A DNA stretch of 64,000 nt from Actinomycetota bacterium (GCA_030019255.1 JASEFK010000002.1:109347-173346), one strand, 5' to 3'. Positions 1 to 10,120 are shown, counted from the first letter of the stretch. Notes: generated by a model not told the origin, from the sequence alone. Numbers and translations are program-made.

Positions 1-26
1 GTGGTCCGGAGCCCCGAGAACACGAT

Positions 27-182
27 TCAAAGCATGGGGGCACGGGGAGAAGGTTCGTCATCGCCCCCGAAAGCCGGCCATGGAGGCGGCGCCCTGAGCA
101 TGAACCGATAGCCCTCGCCCGACTCGATCCTGGTAATCATTTCCTGAAGGCCGGAAACCCCCGCTCCGGCAAGGCTGGTCAT
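27..182 (-). CDS. possible 51-residue small protein
   Basis: An open frame of 51 codons starts with ATG 38 bases after the stop of the FAD-linked oxidase, in the same direction. A GGAGGAAGG stretch lies about 11 bases upstream and third codon positions are mostly G or C, as in neighbouring genes. The product (MTSLAGAGVSGLQEMI at the start) has no motif that I recognise. It may be a real downstream partner or simply a chance frame in high-GC DNA; length alone cannot decide. Confidence 0.25.
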   Translation of the reverse strand: MTSLAGAGVSGLQEMITRIESGEGYRFMLRAPPPWPAFGGDDEPSPRAPML

Positions 183-219
183 GCGGGGTTCGGCCTTCCT
201 CCGGCAGGAACATGTTTTC

Positions 220-1863
220 TCAAGCGGGTGGCCCGTCCTCCGTCCAGGTAAGTTTTTCCTGCAAGCGACGCAGCCTCTCCTTCTTGGCCTCGTCGATGCG
301 CTGCCAGGCGAAGTCCTTCTCCTCGGTGTAGAAGCCCACGTCCGCCGCCCCGTTGGGGTCGAGAGCCTCGGAGATCCTCCTCTGCCAGCGGTTGAAATGC
401 CCGGCCAGGGGGCTCATCACCTTGCGCACCGGAGGTATGAACACGGACAGGGGGGTCATGCACTGCTCGATGGCGTTGAGGGTGGAGGTGAACTCGATGG
501 GATTGAGATTCTCCAGGCTGACCGGGTTGTCCACCCGGTAGGCGTAGGTTATCTCGCAATGGGCCCAGGTATTGTTCTCGTAGGGGACGAAATAGGGGTT
601 GTCCCCCTCATCATCCATGATGGCCCCCTTTTCGATGAATTCCTTCTTGGCCTCGGAGATGACGTCCACCCACTTCATCTGGGTGTCCAGCACCTCGTTG
701 CCGTCCAGGCAGGTCCCGAAGATGCCCCCGGGGCGGAAGGCCAGGGGTATGATGCTCACCCGGAGGAAGTTCAGGGGCATGAAGCGTTCCATGGGTCCCA
801 GGCGGCGGAAGTCCACCAGAATGCCGCGGTTCCGGTCCACGATCTCTTTGAGCACCGCCTCCTGGAAATCCGTCTCCTCCGGGGAATCTCCGGCCAGGAC
901 GAAGGTGAGAGGGTACTTCAAGGTCTTAGTGAGCAAGGGCCTCAGGGCCCTGGTCTCCAGGAGCTTGAACCCCGAATGGGGCATCATCAGGGCCACGTAG
1001 GCCACGGCGGCTATGCGCACCGCGGCGTAACCGATCTCCGACTCCCCTATCTCGTAAAGCGCGTCGGCGAACTCCTTCGGGCCGGGAAAGACCAGGAGGT
1101 AGAAGCGGAGGTTGGGAGGAACTTCCACCTGGGAGTCGAGCACCAGGCCCTCGGCCTCTATGCGCTGCGGGCCGGGCCAATTGTACAGCTTGACGGCGCA
1201 TTTGGTAAAGATTCCCAGGCCGGAAAGGGCACCCAGGGCTCCGCGCATGATACCGCGCAGGGAGGGACCGGGGCCGTCTCCCGAGAACCATCCCAGGCCC
1301 GAGCCCGGCGTCCCCAGCCTCAGTATCTCCCCGTCGGGAAGGACCCATTCCACCCCCAGCACGTTGCGGGCGCTGTAGCTCATGAAGATGCAGTCATGCC
1401 CCACCCCGCTCATGGAGGTAGCGCTGGCCAAGGGGGAGCAGGAGGGACCGGCGCCGATGATATGGGTGTTGAGGCCCCGCTTCATGGCCTCCGCCTGCAA
1501 CTGGGCCCCGCACACGTAGGGCTCCACCACCGCGTACATGTTCTTCTCGTCGATCTCCAGGATGCGGTCCATGCGCCGGAGGTCCACCTGGACCACGCCC
1601 TCGGTGCTGGGTCCACCGATGGCCCCCCAGCCCGTGGACAGGGCCTTGAACTTAAGGCCGTGGCGGTTGCAGGCCCTCACCACCTCGCGGACCTCCTCGG
1701 TGCTTCCGGGAAGCACCGCCGCCACCGGCCTCTTTATCCACAACTCGGGGTCGTCGTTGAGGAAGGGCTGCCAGGCGTAACCCTCCAGCACTGCGGGCTC
1801 CCGGGAAACGTTTTCCGGTCCCACGATCTCTTCCAGTTCCCGGTAGGCCTCCTCGGAGATCAT
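220..1863 (-). CDS. FAD-linked oxidase, VAO/PCMH-type
   Basis: The 547-residue product looks like a flavoprotein of the vanillyl-alcohol oxidase/p-cresol methylhydroxylase superfamily. The N-terminal half (about residues 35-230) has the FAD-binding pattern: VAAVLPGSTEEVREVV, then GWGAIGG, then MSGVGHDCIFMSYSARNVLG followed by VEWVLPDGEI. The C-terminal half fits the substrate-cap domain. Such enzymes oxidise alcohols, phenols, hydroxyacids or ether lipids; the substrate here cannot be told. No signal peptide is visible, so it is probably cytoplasmic. The ATG start has a GGGAGGTGAG ribosome site. It follows pyruvate kinase across a 268-base gap holding a hairpin, so it probably has its own promoter. 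Confidence 0.8.
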   Translation of the reverse strand: MISEEAYRELEEIVGPENVSREPAVLEGYAWQPFLNDDPELWIKRPVAAVLPGSTEEVREVVRACNRHGLKFKALSTGWGAIGGPSTEGVVQVDLRRMDRILEIDEKNMYAVVEPYVCGAQLQAEAMKRGLNTHIIGAGPSCSPLASATSMSGVGHDCIFMSYSARNVLGVEWVLPDGEILRLGTPGSGLGWFSGDGPGPSLRGIMRGALGALSGLGIFTKCAVKLYNWPGPQRIEAEGLVLDSQVEVPPNLRFYLLVFPGPKEFADALYEIGESEIGYAAVRIAAVAYVALMMPHSGFKLLETRALRPLLTKTLKYPLTFVLAGDSPEETDFQEAVLKEIVDRNRGILVDFRRLGPMERFMPLNFLRVSIIPLAFRPGGIFGTCLDGNEVLDTQMKWVDVISEAKKEFIEKGAIMDDEGDNPYFVPYENNTWAHCEITYAYRVDNPVSLENLNPIEFTSTLNAIEQCMTPLSVFIPPVRKVMSPLAGHFNRWQRRISEALDPNGAADVGFYTEEKDFAWQRIDEAKKERLRRLQEKLTWTEDGPPA

Positions 1864-1915
1864 GACTCACCTCCCTGCGTTCCGGCATACCATCGGTCCG
1901 GGGTGGACCCCATTC

Positions 1916-1932
1916 TGGAAAGTATTTCCTAC
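1916..1932. promoter_or_regulatory. palindromic site of the TGGTA-N5-TWCCA type
   Basis: TGGAAAGTATTTCCTAC lies 53 bases upstream of the FAD-linked oxidase start and contains the inverted repeat GGAAA/TTTCC. Very similar AT-rich sites occur at 6547, 10803, 45557 and 45638. It may be an operator, but promoter-like AT-rich DNA could give this by chance. Confidence 0.3.
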
Positions 1933-2036
1933 ACGGATAACAGGTCACCGACCAGCAAGGTCAATGATAAGACAGGAAGCCCCGGGGGCGCAAAACTGGC
2001 CATGTCGGATATGCGTCCACCTTCTCCGCTGGAAAG

Positions 2037-2081
2037 AAAACCATGGTTTTTAACCGGCATGGGACTCATCCATCCGGTTAA
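2037..2081 (-). terminator. tandem hairpins downstream of pyruvate kinase
   Basis: Read on the minus strand about 50 bases after the pyk stop, TTAACCGGATGG pairs with CCATGCCGGTTAA (one bulged base, 7-base loop). The palindrome AAAACCATGGTTTT follows and ends in four U. This is a plausible intrinsic terminator separating pyk from the oxidase gene. The U-tract is short, so termination strength is uncertain. Confidence 0.5.
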
Positions 2082-2131
2082 ATGTCCGATTGGCGAACCA
2101 CGTACCGAGCGTCAAAGCCGATTCCCGAGAT

Positions 2132-3568
2132 TCACTCCCCCTCGGTGACGCAGCTGATGGTGTTGGTGGTGGGCAGGCCCTCCGCACCCGGGTATTTAAG
2201 CCCGGCGGTGATGACCACTGTGTCCCCCGTTCTCACGTATCCCTCCTGGCGGGCCAGGGTCCGTGCGGCGGCGAAGGCCTCCTCCACGCTCCCCCTGACC
2301 TTCAACGGACGGGGCTGAACACCCCAGTAGAGGGCCAGGCGTCGGGCCACTCGGATGTCAGGGGTGGGAGCCAGGATGGGCTGGCGGGGGCGGAAGCGGC
2401 TCATTTGGCGGGCGGTGAAGCCAGACTCCGTGGGTGCCACGATGACCGCAGCGCCCACCTGGAGGGCCAGCTCGCAGGCGGCCATGCATATCGCTTCCAC
2501 CGTGCCGGAGCCGATCCATCCCCTCCGCTCCTGCAGCCAGGCGGCATAAGGGAGCTCCTCCTCCGCCTTGCCCACGATGCGCATCATGGTTTCCACCGCC
2601 CGCAGGGGATGACTTCCCACCGCCGTTTCCCCGGAGAGCATCACCGCGTCGGTGCCGTCGAAGACCGCGTTGGCCACGTCGGTGACCTCCGCGCGGGTGG
2701 GCGTGGGACAGTCGATCATGCTCTGAAGCATCTGGGTGGCGGTGATGGAGGGTTTCCCGTGCCGCGCCGCCGTCCTGATGATGCGCTTCTGGAGAAGGGG
2801 GATGTCTTCGAGGGGCATCTCCACCCCCAGGTCCCCGCGGGCCACCATCACCCCGTCGGCGCTTTCCACGATCTCCTCCAGGTTGTCCACCGCCTCCCTC
2901 TTCTCGATCTTGGCCACGACGGGGAGCTCGCCGCCCAGCTCACTCAGGGTGCGGCGGAGGGCCTCCACATCCCCCGCGGAGCGCACGAAGGAGAGGGCCA
3001 CCCAGTCCACCTCCAGCTCCAGGCCCAGGCGCAGGTCCGCCAGGTCCTTCTCGGTCAGGGAGGAAAGCGGGAGTTCCACTCCCGGCAGGTTCATCCCCTT
3101 GCGCGAGGAGAGCGTGCCCCCCTTGAGGACATTGCAGGCGACCTCCCGGTCCCCCACCTCCTTCACCCGCAAGGCGATGGCCCCGTCGTCCAGGAGAATG
3201 GTGTCCCCCGGCTTGAGCGCCGCGGGTAGCCAGGGGTAGCTAACGCTGACCCCCGTTTCATCTCCCGGCAGGGGACGGGTGGTGAGGCGGAAGACAGCCC
3301 CTTCCCGGAGGTTCACGGAGCCATCCTTGAAATCCCCGATACGCAGCTTGGGACCCTGGAGGTCCAGGATGACGGCGACCTCCTTCCCCGCGGCCCGCGA
3401 GGCCTCCCTCACCGCCCGGACCTCCTCCCGGAGGACGGCGTGGTCGGCATGGGAGGCGTTGAGACGCGCCGCGTCCATCCCGGCCTCCACCATGCGCCTG
3501 AGGGTCTCTGTGTCCCGGCAGGCCGGTCCCACGGTGGCCACGATCTTGGTCTTGTACTCCCGTTTCAT
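2132..3568 (-). CDS. pyk: pyruvate kinase
   Basis: Pyruvate kinase (478 residues) converts phosphoenolpyruvate and ADP to pyruvate and ATP, the last step of glycolysis. The start is placed at ATG 3568, where the conserved N-terminus MKREYKTKIVATVGPA begins behind AAGGGGCGGAGA; the frame stays open 453 bases further upstream but has no family similarity there. Visible motifs are the substrate-site segment near residue 35 (ARLNASHA, where the family usually has ARLNFSHG), the catalytic-lysine segment VVAKIEKREAV, the metal site VMVARGDLGVE, ITATQMLQSM and GTDAVMLSGETA. Length is normal for the short bacterial form. With the nearby enolase it gives the last two glycolytic steps. Confidence 0.97.
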   Translation of the reverse strand: MKREYKTKIVATVGPACRDTETLRRMVEAGMDAARLNASHADHAVLREEVRAVREASRAAGKEVAVILDLQGPKLRIGDFKDGSVNLREGAVFRLTTRPLPGDETGVSVSYPWLPAALKPGDTILLDDGAIALRVKEVGDREVACNVLKGGTLSSRKGMNLPGVELPLSSLTEKDLADLRLGLELEVDWVALSFVRSAGDVEALRRTLSELGGELPVVAKIEKREAVDNLEEIVESADGVMVARGDLGVEMPLEDIPLLQKRIIRTAARHGKPSITATQMLQSMIDCPTPTRAEVTDVANAVFDGTDAVMLSGETAVGSHPLRAVETMMRIVGKAEEELPYAAWLQERRGWIGSGTVEAICMAACELALQVGAAVIVAPTESGFTARQMSRFRPRQPILAPTPDIRVARRLALYWGVQPRPLKVRGSVEEAFAAARTLARQEGYVRTGDTVVITAGLKYPGAEGLPTTNTISCVTEGE

Positions 3569-3678
3569 TCTCCGCCCCTTCGAGGCGCGCCAGGAAGGAT
3601 TTCCCGACGCATAACATCCAGCTGTTCCCACCTTATCCGCCCCATGCGTCCGGATGCAAAACCGGGCGCCGGAGAGCC

Positions 3679-4722
3679 TCAATCCAGGCTCAGGCGGTAG
3701 ATGCCGCCCGGTTCCCACCACATTATCTCCCCGGCGCTCTCCCTCCAGGTCAGCGGAGCACCGGTCATCCCGGCATGGGGGTAGCGGATGATGACCCACC
3801 GGCGGATATCCAGTATCTCCAGGCCCTTGAGGCCTCGGTAGGCCAGGCGCGGCCCCCCTCTCTCCGGACAGAACAGTTGCGGGGAAAAGTCCGCGTCCAC
3901 CCCGTCCGTGGAGGCCTTCTTCTCCTCCTCCCCCGAGGGCTTCACTTCGAACCACACCGCTCGCGTTTCCTCGCCCCGGGTATAGGGAGCCACGTAGAGG
4001 AACGCGCCGGGCTCCGGCCACCAGAGGTAGCGGGCTTCCTCCCGGCAGGGGTACCGGTCGACGCAGGTTCCCGTCTGTATATCCACCTCCTGGAGGAGCG
4101 GCTTGCCGCTTTCCCCCACCGCCGAACCGTCCAGTGGAACCATGCAGATCAAGCGGGTCCCCGTGGGGTCCCAGGCGGTCGGTTCCTCGCCGGGCCCCAG
4201 GATACGTTTCTCCCCGCCGTCCAGCCGCATCACCCGTAACTCGCCGCCCCTCCCGCTCCCGGCGGAAGCCCTCCAGAGGACATGGCGGCCGTCGGGCGAC
4301 GGAACGGGGTCCTCGTCGTACTCCGGCCCCGAGGTCAGCTCAGCCGGCGTCGGTGGGTCCCGCTCGAGGTCCAGGGCGAGGATATCCCCTCCGTCCTCGA
4401 AGACCAGGGTGAGGGAACCTCCGGCCCAGCGCGCCCGGTCTCCCCCCACCTGCCGGCTCCACACCACCCGGCCCCCGTTCTCCAGGTCCAGCACCAGTAG
4501 CCAGTGAGAAGCCTCCCGGCCACGGGCGACGGCCGCCAGAAAGCGCCCGTCCAGGGAGGTCTCCATCCAGGTGATTTCCTCCTCGAGGGGAAGGAAGAGC
4601 TCGCCCCGGTCATCTTTCTCCTCCACCGGCGTGCGGGGGACCGCCACCATCCCGGAAAAGAGGTTCAGGAGATAGTAGCTGAGCCCCACCAGGATGAAGC
4701 AGGAGGCCAGCATGACCAGCAC
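3679..4722 (-). CDS. membrane-anchored TolB-like propeller protein
   Basis: The 347-residue product begins with one hydrophobic helix (VMLASCFILVGLSYYLLNLF) followed by a soluble part with repeated beta-propeller blades. Typical TolB/WD40-like blade signatures are SLDGRFLAAVA, PSPDGRHVLWRA and AWDPTGTRLICM, each preceding a strand that ends in a tryptophan or charged turn. It is probably tethered outside the cytoplasmic membrane. The start is GTG; no better start lies upstream in frame. It lies between enolase and pyruvate kinase on the same strand. I do not recognise a specific family, and a sensor or scaffold role would be guesswork. Confidence 0.7.
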   Translation of the reverse strand: MLVMLASCFILVGLSYYLLNLFSGMVAVPRTPVEEKDDRGELFLPLEEEITWMETSLDGRFLAAVARGREASHWLLVLDLENGGRVVWSRQVGGDRARWAGGSLTLVFEDGGDILALDLERDPPTPAELTSGPEYDEDPVPSPDGRHVLWRASAGSGRGGELRVMRLDGGEKRILGPGEEPTAWDPTGTRLICMVPLDGSAVGESGKPLLQEVDIQTGTCVDRYPCREEARYLWWPEPGAFLYVAPYTRGEETRAVWFEVKPSGEEEKKASTDGVDADFSPQLFCPERGGPRLAYRGLKGLEILDIRRWVIIRYPHAGMTGAPLTWRESAGEIMWWEPGGIYRLSLD

Positions 4723-5160
4723 GATGGTCAGGAACCGCCTTGAGATCTCTCTACCTCCCCTATCCTCGCCCTCTACCCTGCACCACCTTCAGCGTAAGCA
4801 GGGTGCTTTCTCTTACCGGGAAACCGGAGTGCCGCGCTCTCCTCGTCCCTAATCCGAGTAGCCCTCCGCGGAAGAGTTCGCGGTTCCACGAATTATGCTC
4901 CCGATGCAGAACTCCCCCTCGGGAGGACGTGCCTCGCTATCGCAAGGTCAAAGCTTCCGACGGCGGACGACCTTTAACCCCTATCTTTCCAGGGACCACA
5001 AGCAATCACGCGACGACGACCGTGACCGGGGCCAGCAGCAATGCCTGGAAAGCGGTTCATCTCTAACCATCCCAGGCGCTGTCCCGAGCGCCCTGTAGGC
5101 CGCCACGCACCCGTCAACCAGGCCACGGGACGTTTTTCCCTCCAGGCCGCCGGTCCGCCC
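4723..5160. other. intergenic region, nothing recognised
   Basis: This 438-base gap lies between the propeller gene and enolase. I see no convincing reading frame on either strand, no tRNA-like cloverleaf and no hairpin with a U-tract. It probably holds the promoter of the propeller gene, but no clear -35/-10 pair stands out. Confidence 0.4.
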
Positions 5161-6494
<1,334 letters not shown>

Positions 6495-6546
6495 CGACAT
6501 GGGAGGGGCCGGTTATCCGCTGGAAGGGAGATGCAGCATCAATACT

Positions 6547-6563
6547 TGGTATATTCTTCCATA
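6547..6563. promoter_or_regulatory. palindromic site upstream of enolase promoter
   Basis: TGGTATATTCTTCCATA is an imperfect inverted repeat (TGG...CCA) about 50 bases upstream of the enolase -10 box. It resembles the sites at 1916, 10803, 45557 and 45638. It could bind a regulator; the resemblance is by eye only. Confidence 0.3.
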
Positions 6564-6799
6564 TGTGCCAAGGGCTGGTCTGTGCCGGGCCAGGAGCGCC
6601 GGCAGCTTCTCGCTCTCCCGTCCTCCCCTGCAAGCCGGGAACCGGGGGCTATTCCCACCACAAAGCAAGGCCTCCTGCCCGTACATGACCCTTGCCCGGT
6701 AATCGGCACCGGGACTAATGGCGGGGCATGGCCTTCCCCTCGCGCACGCTCCCTTGCCCACCCCCAAGGGCGCGGGCCGCCGGAGGGGGAGGTCACTGC

Positions 6800-8986
6800 T
6801 CAGCTCCCCGTGTAGCCCTCGGCGAAGTACCACTCCAGGGCGGGAGCCGCAGCCCCCTGGGAACAGCTGCCCCCGTCCCTTCCCTGGTAGGAGAAATACA
6901 TGGCCCGCTCCGCGGCGATGGCCCCGTCCGCCAGTACGTGGATGGAGAACTCGGCGTCCTCCAGGCCCAGTATCTCGTCCACGTGCACCGTCCGCCGGGA
7001 ACGCGGGGGCAGGTCCACTCCCCTTTCCAGCCGGCTCCCGTCCACGCGCATGAAGGTCAAGTTGGCCCTCACCGCTTCCGGGTTGGGGTTGGCCAAAAGG
7101 ATCCAGGAGTCGAATTCGCCGCCGGTGTAGCCCTCGGCGAAGTACCATTCCCGGGAGAGTTCCCTCACCCCCATGGCGTCGTGGCCTCCCCTTCTTCCCC
7201 GGCAGTTGAAGTACATGGCCCGCTCGGCCACTATGGGAGCGTCGGCCTCCACCAACGCGGAAAATTCCTGGTTCTCCATGCCCGGGAGGGCATCCACGCT
7301 TACCGTGGCCCTGCTCCGTGGGGCCACCGGCACCTCGGTCTGCCGCGTGGACCCGCCGGGGAGGAAGAAAGTGAGCCGCGCGGTCGCCGCCTCCGGGTTG
7401 GGGTTGGCCAAAAGGATCCAGGAGTCGAATTCGCCGCCGGTGTAGCCCTCGGCGAAGTACCACCTGGTGTCCGGGTCGGGAGCGCCTTCGGCGACGCTCC
7501 CTCCCCCCAGGTCCCGGTACCCGAAATAGACGGCCCTTTCGGCCACCACCGGGATGTCGCTTTCCATCTCCGCCGTGAACTCGCCCTGGTCCAGGCCGGG
7601 CTCCTGGTCCATCCAGATGGTCATGCGGGAGGAGGGAGCCACGGTGTAGTACAACTCATCCACCTCTCCGTCGTTGCCCAGAAAGGACACCGTGAGGTGC
7701 GCGGGGTTGACCGGATCCGGGTTCTGTACCAGGAAGAAGGTGTCGAAACCGCCCACCGTATACCCCTCCGCGAAATACCACCTCTGCCGGGGTTCCTTGA
7801 CCCCCAGGGAAGCGTGGCCGCCCTTCCGCCCGAGGCCCAGGAAATCGAAATACATGGCCCGTTCGGCCACCACCGGTACGTTGGAGGAGACCTTTATGGA
7901 TACCTCGGCGTTCTGCACCCGGTCGTTAACCTTCAGCGTCTGGCGACTGTGGGGCTCCACGATGCACCCCTCCTGGAGGGTGTTCCCGTCGCTCAGCATG
8001 TAGGTGATCAGGCACTCCGCGCTCTCCTCCCCGGGGTTTTGGAGGAGCAGGTACTCGTCGAAGTTCTGGGCGGCGATGTAGAAGAAATGGGTCTGCAACC
8101 CCACGATGGAGGCGAAGAGCTTCCCGGAGACCACCTTGCTCCCCCCGCTTCCGAAGACTCGGATCTCCTTCACCCGGCCCGAGGTCCAGCGGGAGAGGAC
8201 CTCCACCCCGTAGAGGACTCCCACCGCCGTCTCGGGGCGGGAGTTGAGGCGGTTCTGGAGGTCCTCCCAGGACATGGTGACCCTCCAGTCGTGGTCCTCG
8301 TCCGGGGCGCAGGCGTCGTCGGGGACCGGCCGGAGATAGGGGACGGGGCTGCCCCCCCAGGCCTCCTCCGGCCCGGCGGTATAGCCTCCGCAGCAGGTGT
8401 CGTAGGCGGCGATGATGGGCTGGCCGTTGTAGGTGATTATCTCCCCCGCGGTGGCGTTGACCGCGGCCACGATGTTGGGACGGGTGGCCGGGTTGATCTG
8501 TTCGTTGAAGGCCTGGCAGCAGCTCCCGTAGGGGCATATGTCGTAGCCGTCCGTGGCGTGCTTGCCCCGGGCAATGCAGGAAAGCACGTAGGTGCGCGCC
8601 GCCACCACCAGCACGCGCAAGCCTTGGGCCGGCCAGGTGTCCGGCTCCTCCTGCAGGCGGTACAGGTACTCCCGCAATGTGTAGGGGCGCACCACGCCAT
8701 CCCGGCACTTGACCCGGATTATCTGGTCATCGCTGACGCGGGAGAAGCTCACACCCGTGTAATAGGTCCGGATGATGTTATGGTACTCCTCGCCCCGCAG
8801 GGCGCGGTAATAGACACCGGCCATGCACAGCCCCACCCCGTGGCCCCTTCCGTAACCGATGAAGGTGATGTTCCCCCCACCGGCCACCAACGGACCGCCG
8901 CCGGGCGTCGGCCCCGGTGCCATACCGAGGAAAGCCAGAAGAAAGCCGGACGCCAAGGCCAGGGCTATCCTGGAGCGCTTCCCCAT
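6800..8986 (-). CDS. SpoIID/LytB-domain protein with WYFAEG modules
   Basis: This 728-residue secreted protein has a signal peptide (MGKRSRIALALASGFLLAFL) and a SpoIID/LytB domain. In that domain GYGRGHGVGLCMAGVYYRAL comes first, then the segment WPAQGLRVLVVAARTYVL, a YDICPYGSCCQ segment and YDTCCGGYTAGPEEAWGG. SpoIID proteins are lytic transglycosylases or amidase enhancers acting on peptidoglycan. From about residue 300 follow four modules of about 100 residues, each with WYFAEGYTGGEFDSWILLAN early and VAERAMYF late, as in the subtilase at 23530. The protein ends with an eleventh-hour fifth WYFAEGYTG followed at once by the stop, so the module array looks cut short. ATG start with GGGAGGAGAAC. 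Confidence 0.85.
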   Translation of the reverse strand: MGKRSRIALALASGFLLAFLGMAPGPTPGGGPLVAGGGNITFIGYGRGHGVGLCMAGVYYRALRGEEYHNIIRTYYTGVSFSRVSDDQIIRVKCRDGVVRPYTLREYLYRLQEEPDTWPAQGLRVLVVAARTYVLSCIARGKHATDGYDICPYGSCCQAFNEQINPATRPNIVAAVNATAGEIITYNGQPIIAAYDTCCGGYTAGPEEAWGGSPVPYLRPVPDDACAPDEDHDWRVTMSWEDLQNRLNSRPETAVGVLYGVEVLSRWTSGRVKEIRVFGSGGSKVVSGKLFASIVGLQTHFFYIAAQNFDEYLLLQNPGEESAECLITYMLSDGNTLQEGCIVEPHSRQTLKVNDRVQNAEVSIKVSSNVPVVAERAMYFDFLGLGRKGGHASLGVKEPRQRWYFAEGYTVGGFDTFFLVQNPDPVNPAHLTVSFLGNDGEVDELYYTVAPSSRMTIWMDQEPGLDQGEFTAEMESDIPVVAERAVYFGYRDLGGGSVAEGAPDPDTRWYFAEGYTGGEFDSWILLANPNPEAATARLTFFLPGGSTRQTEVPVAPRSRATVSVDALPGMENQEFSALVEADAPIVAERAMYFNCRGRRGGHDAMGVRELSREWYFAEGYTGGEFDSWILLANPNPEAVRANLTFMRVDGSRLERGVDLPPRSRRTVHVDEILGLEDAEFSIHVLADGAIAAERAMYFSYQGRDGGSCSQGAAAPALEWYFAEGYTGS
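7083..7462. repeat. near-identical module segments in the SpoIID-like gene
   Basis: A stretch of about 65 bases encoding WYFAEGYTGGEFDSWILLAN is essentially identical around 7085-7150 and 7397-7462, 312 bases apart, while flanking sequence is more diverged. This indicates recent duplication or gene conversion between neighbouring modules. Confidence 0.7.
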
Positions 8987-9471
8987 GTTCTCCTCCCTAC
9001 TAACACGTATGTCCGAGACCGGTCATCCTCCCTTCCATTCATTTCCATGGCTTCAAGGGGAGGCTTCTCTGCATCGTTTTCCGAGATCTGGAAATTGCCT
9101 TTCACTTCCCTTTTCTACAACCAGCCTTGCTGTACTTCCATACTCCGCCGACATCTTTCATGGCAGTGATCCGTCCCCCATTTCTTTATCCTTACAGGAA
9201 AAGTTTTCCGGCACCGATTCCCAAGTCCCGTTCGGCCTTTCCTTTCTCTGTTCTCCTACCAACCGGAGAAGACCTTCCATCTACCCTGTTCGTTATTTAC
9301 CTTATCGGTTCACGCGCCTCTCCTTTACCTTCCCACCCCTGTTTTCCCTTGCCGCGCGAAAATGGTGGGCGGGAAGGAGTTCGCACCGCCGATCATCCCT
9401 CCGTCCTGATCAAAGGCCATCCCAATTCAAGAAACACCCCTCCCTTTTCAGGTAACTTTCAGGCCTTTTCA

Positions 9472-9534
9472 TTTTAACAATAATTATCATAATCAACAAT
9501 AATTTAAACACCCAACAAGTTGGAGGCGGGATTC
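9472..9534. repeat. 63-bp AT-rich direct repeat, copy 1
   Basis: The copy begins TTTTAACAATAATTATCATA and ends GGAGGCGGGATTC. It agrees with copy 2 (99 bases downstream) at about 55 of 63 positions. Bases 9481-9495 form a 7-1-7 near-palindrome (TGATTAT-G-ATAATTA on minus) that resembles a Fur-family box. Confidence 0.85.
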
Positions 9535-9570
9535 CTTTCCTCTCCATCCGAGAACCTTCCGCCCTTATTG

Positions 9571-9633
9571 TTTTAACATTAATTATCAGAATCAACAATA
9601 ATTGAAATACCTAACAAGCTGGAGGCGCTATTC
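9571..9633. repeat. 63-bp AT-rich direct repeat, copy 2
   Basis: Second copy of the element at 9472, starting TTTTAACATTAATTATCAGA and ending GGAGGCGCTATTC. The inner palindrome is weaker (5 of 7 arm positions). The 36 bases between the copies are not repeated. Confidence 0.85.
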
Positions 9634-10012
9634 AAATCGGACTTTTCGTCGAAGGAACGGCCCTTTCGGTTCGAGTTCTCCCGGCCGACAAAGGAGGGGA
9701 CCACAGCCTGACCAAAGAAGAACGGGGTATCCGTGAAGGAAATGCTACCCATTCGCGGGAGGCGGGATTGAGGTTACCGCTGGAATCCCGATCCGAGGCC
9801 TGGCCCGGAGTCCTCCGGACCGGAAAGGGCGAGAAGGGGCCGCCGGATCGAAAGGGAAGGACGCGCGCCGGAGAAGAGCAGGTCCGCATGCAGTTCGCGG
9901 AAATCCGGGTCGCAGGCGCGGATGGGAAGGGTTCGAGGCCCTTTCCGGGTCTACGAATAGAGGGGAAGCGTTCCGACCTCCTTCTTTTTCCGCTTACCGG
10001 AGCTGGCAACCT

Positions 10013-10120
10013 GGACAGGGCCTCTGTTGATTCATGATGAAGTATCCGGGACAGGGTGGGACTTGTCTATTCCGCCCTCGTGCAACAGGGCTTTGCTTGA
10101 TTCATGATGAAGCGTTCCGG
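10013..10120. repeat. two imperfect 37-bp direct repeats
   Basis: GACAGGGCCTCTGTTGATTC at 10013 and AACAGGGCTTTGCTTGATTC at 10084 start two copies that share an exact TTGATTCATGATGAAG core (10027-10042 and 10097-10112). The second copy covers the stop codon of the small gene at 10102, so the first may be a remnant of its duplicated 3' end. Confidence 0.7.

Larger units (their letters stand above)
8987..10101. other. gene-poor AT-richer region with direct repeats
   Basis: No convincing gene lies in these 1.1 kb. The base composition is visibly more AT-rich than the flanks between about 9020 and 9640. It holds a pair of 63-base repeats (9472, 9571), the first of two 37-base repeats (10013) and a copy-like GAAGCGTTCCGACC at 9965. 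Frames such as 9632-10009 are rich in P, R and S and show no family features, so I treat them as chance. Confidence 0.5.

Noticed and set aside
181-2148. Long plus-strand open frames opposite the oxidase and most other genes
   Set aside because: They mirror genuine minus-strand genes; the products are rich in H, G, Q and P without any family motif, as expected for antisense frames in high-GC DNA.
4723-5160. tRNA or FtsB-like gene downstream of enolase, as in other Actinobacteria
   Set aside because: No cloverleaf, no T-loop GTTCGAATC and no short coiled-coil frame with a membrane helix could be found there.
9472-9633. CRISPR array
   Set aside because: Only two copies of a 63-base unit with a 36-base gap; repeats too long and imperfect, and no cas gene is in the window.
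9632-10009. 125-residue minus-strand reading frame
   Set aside because: Composition is dominated by R, S and P, with no domain, no ribosome site and an adjacent repeat tract; I regard it as chance.
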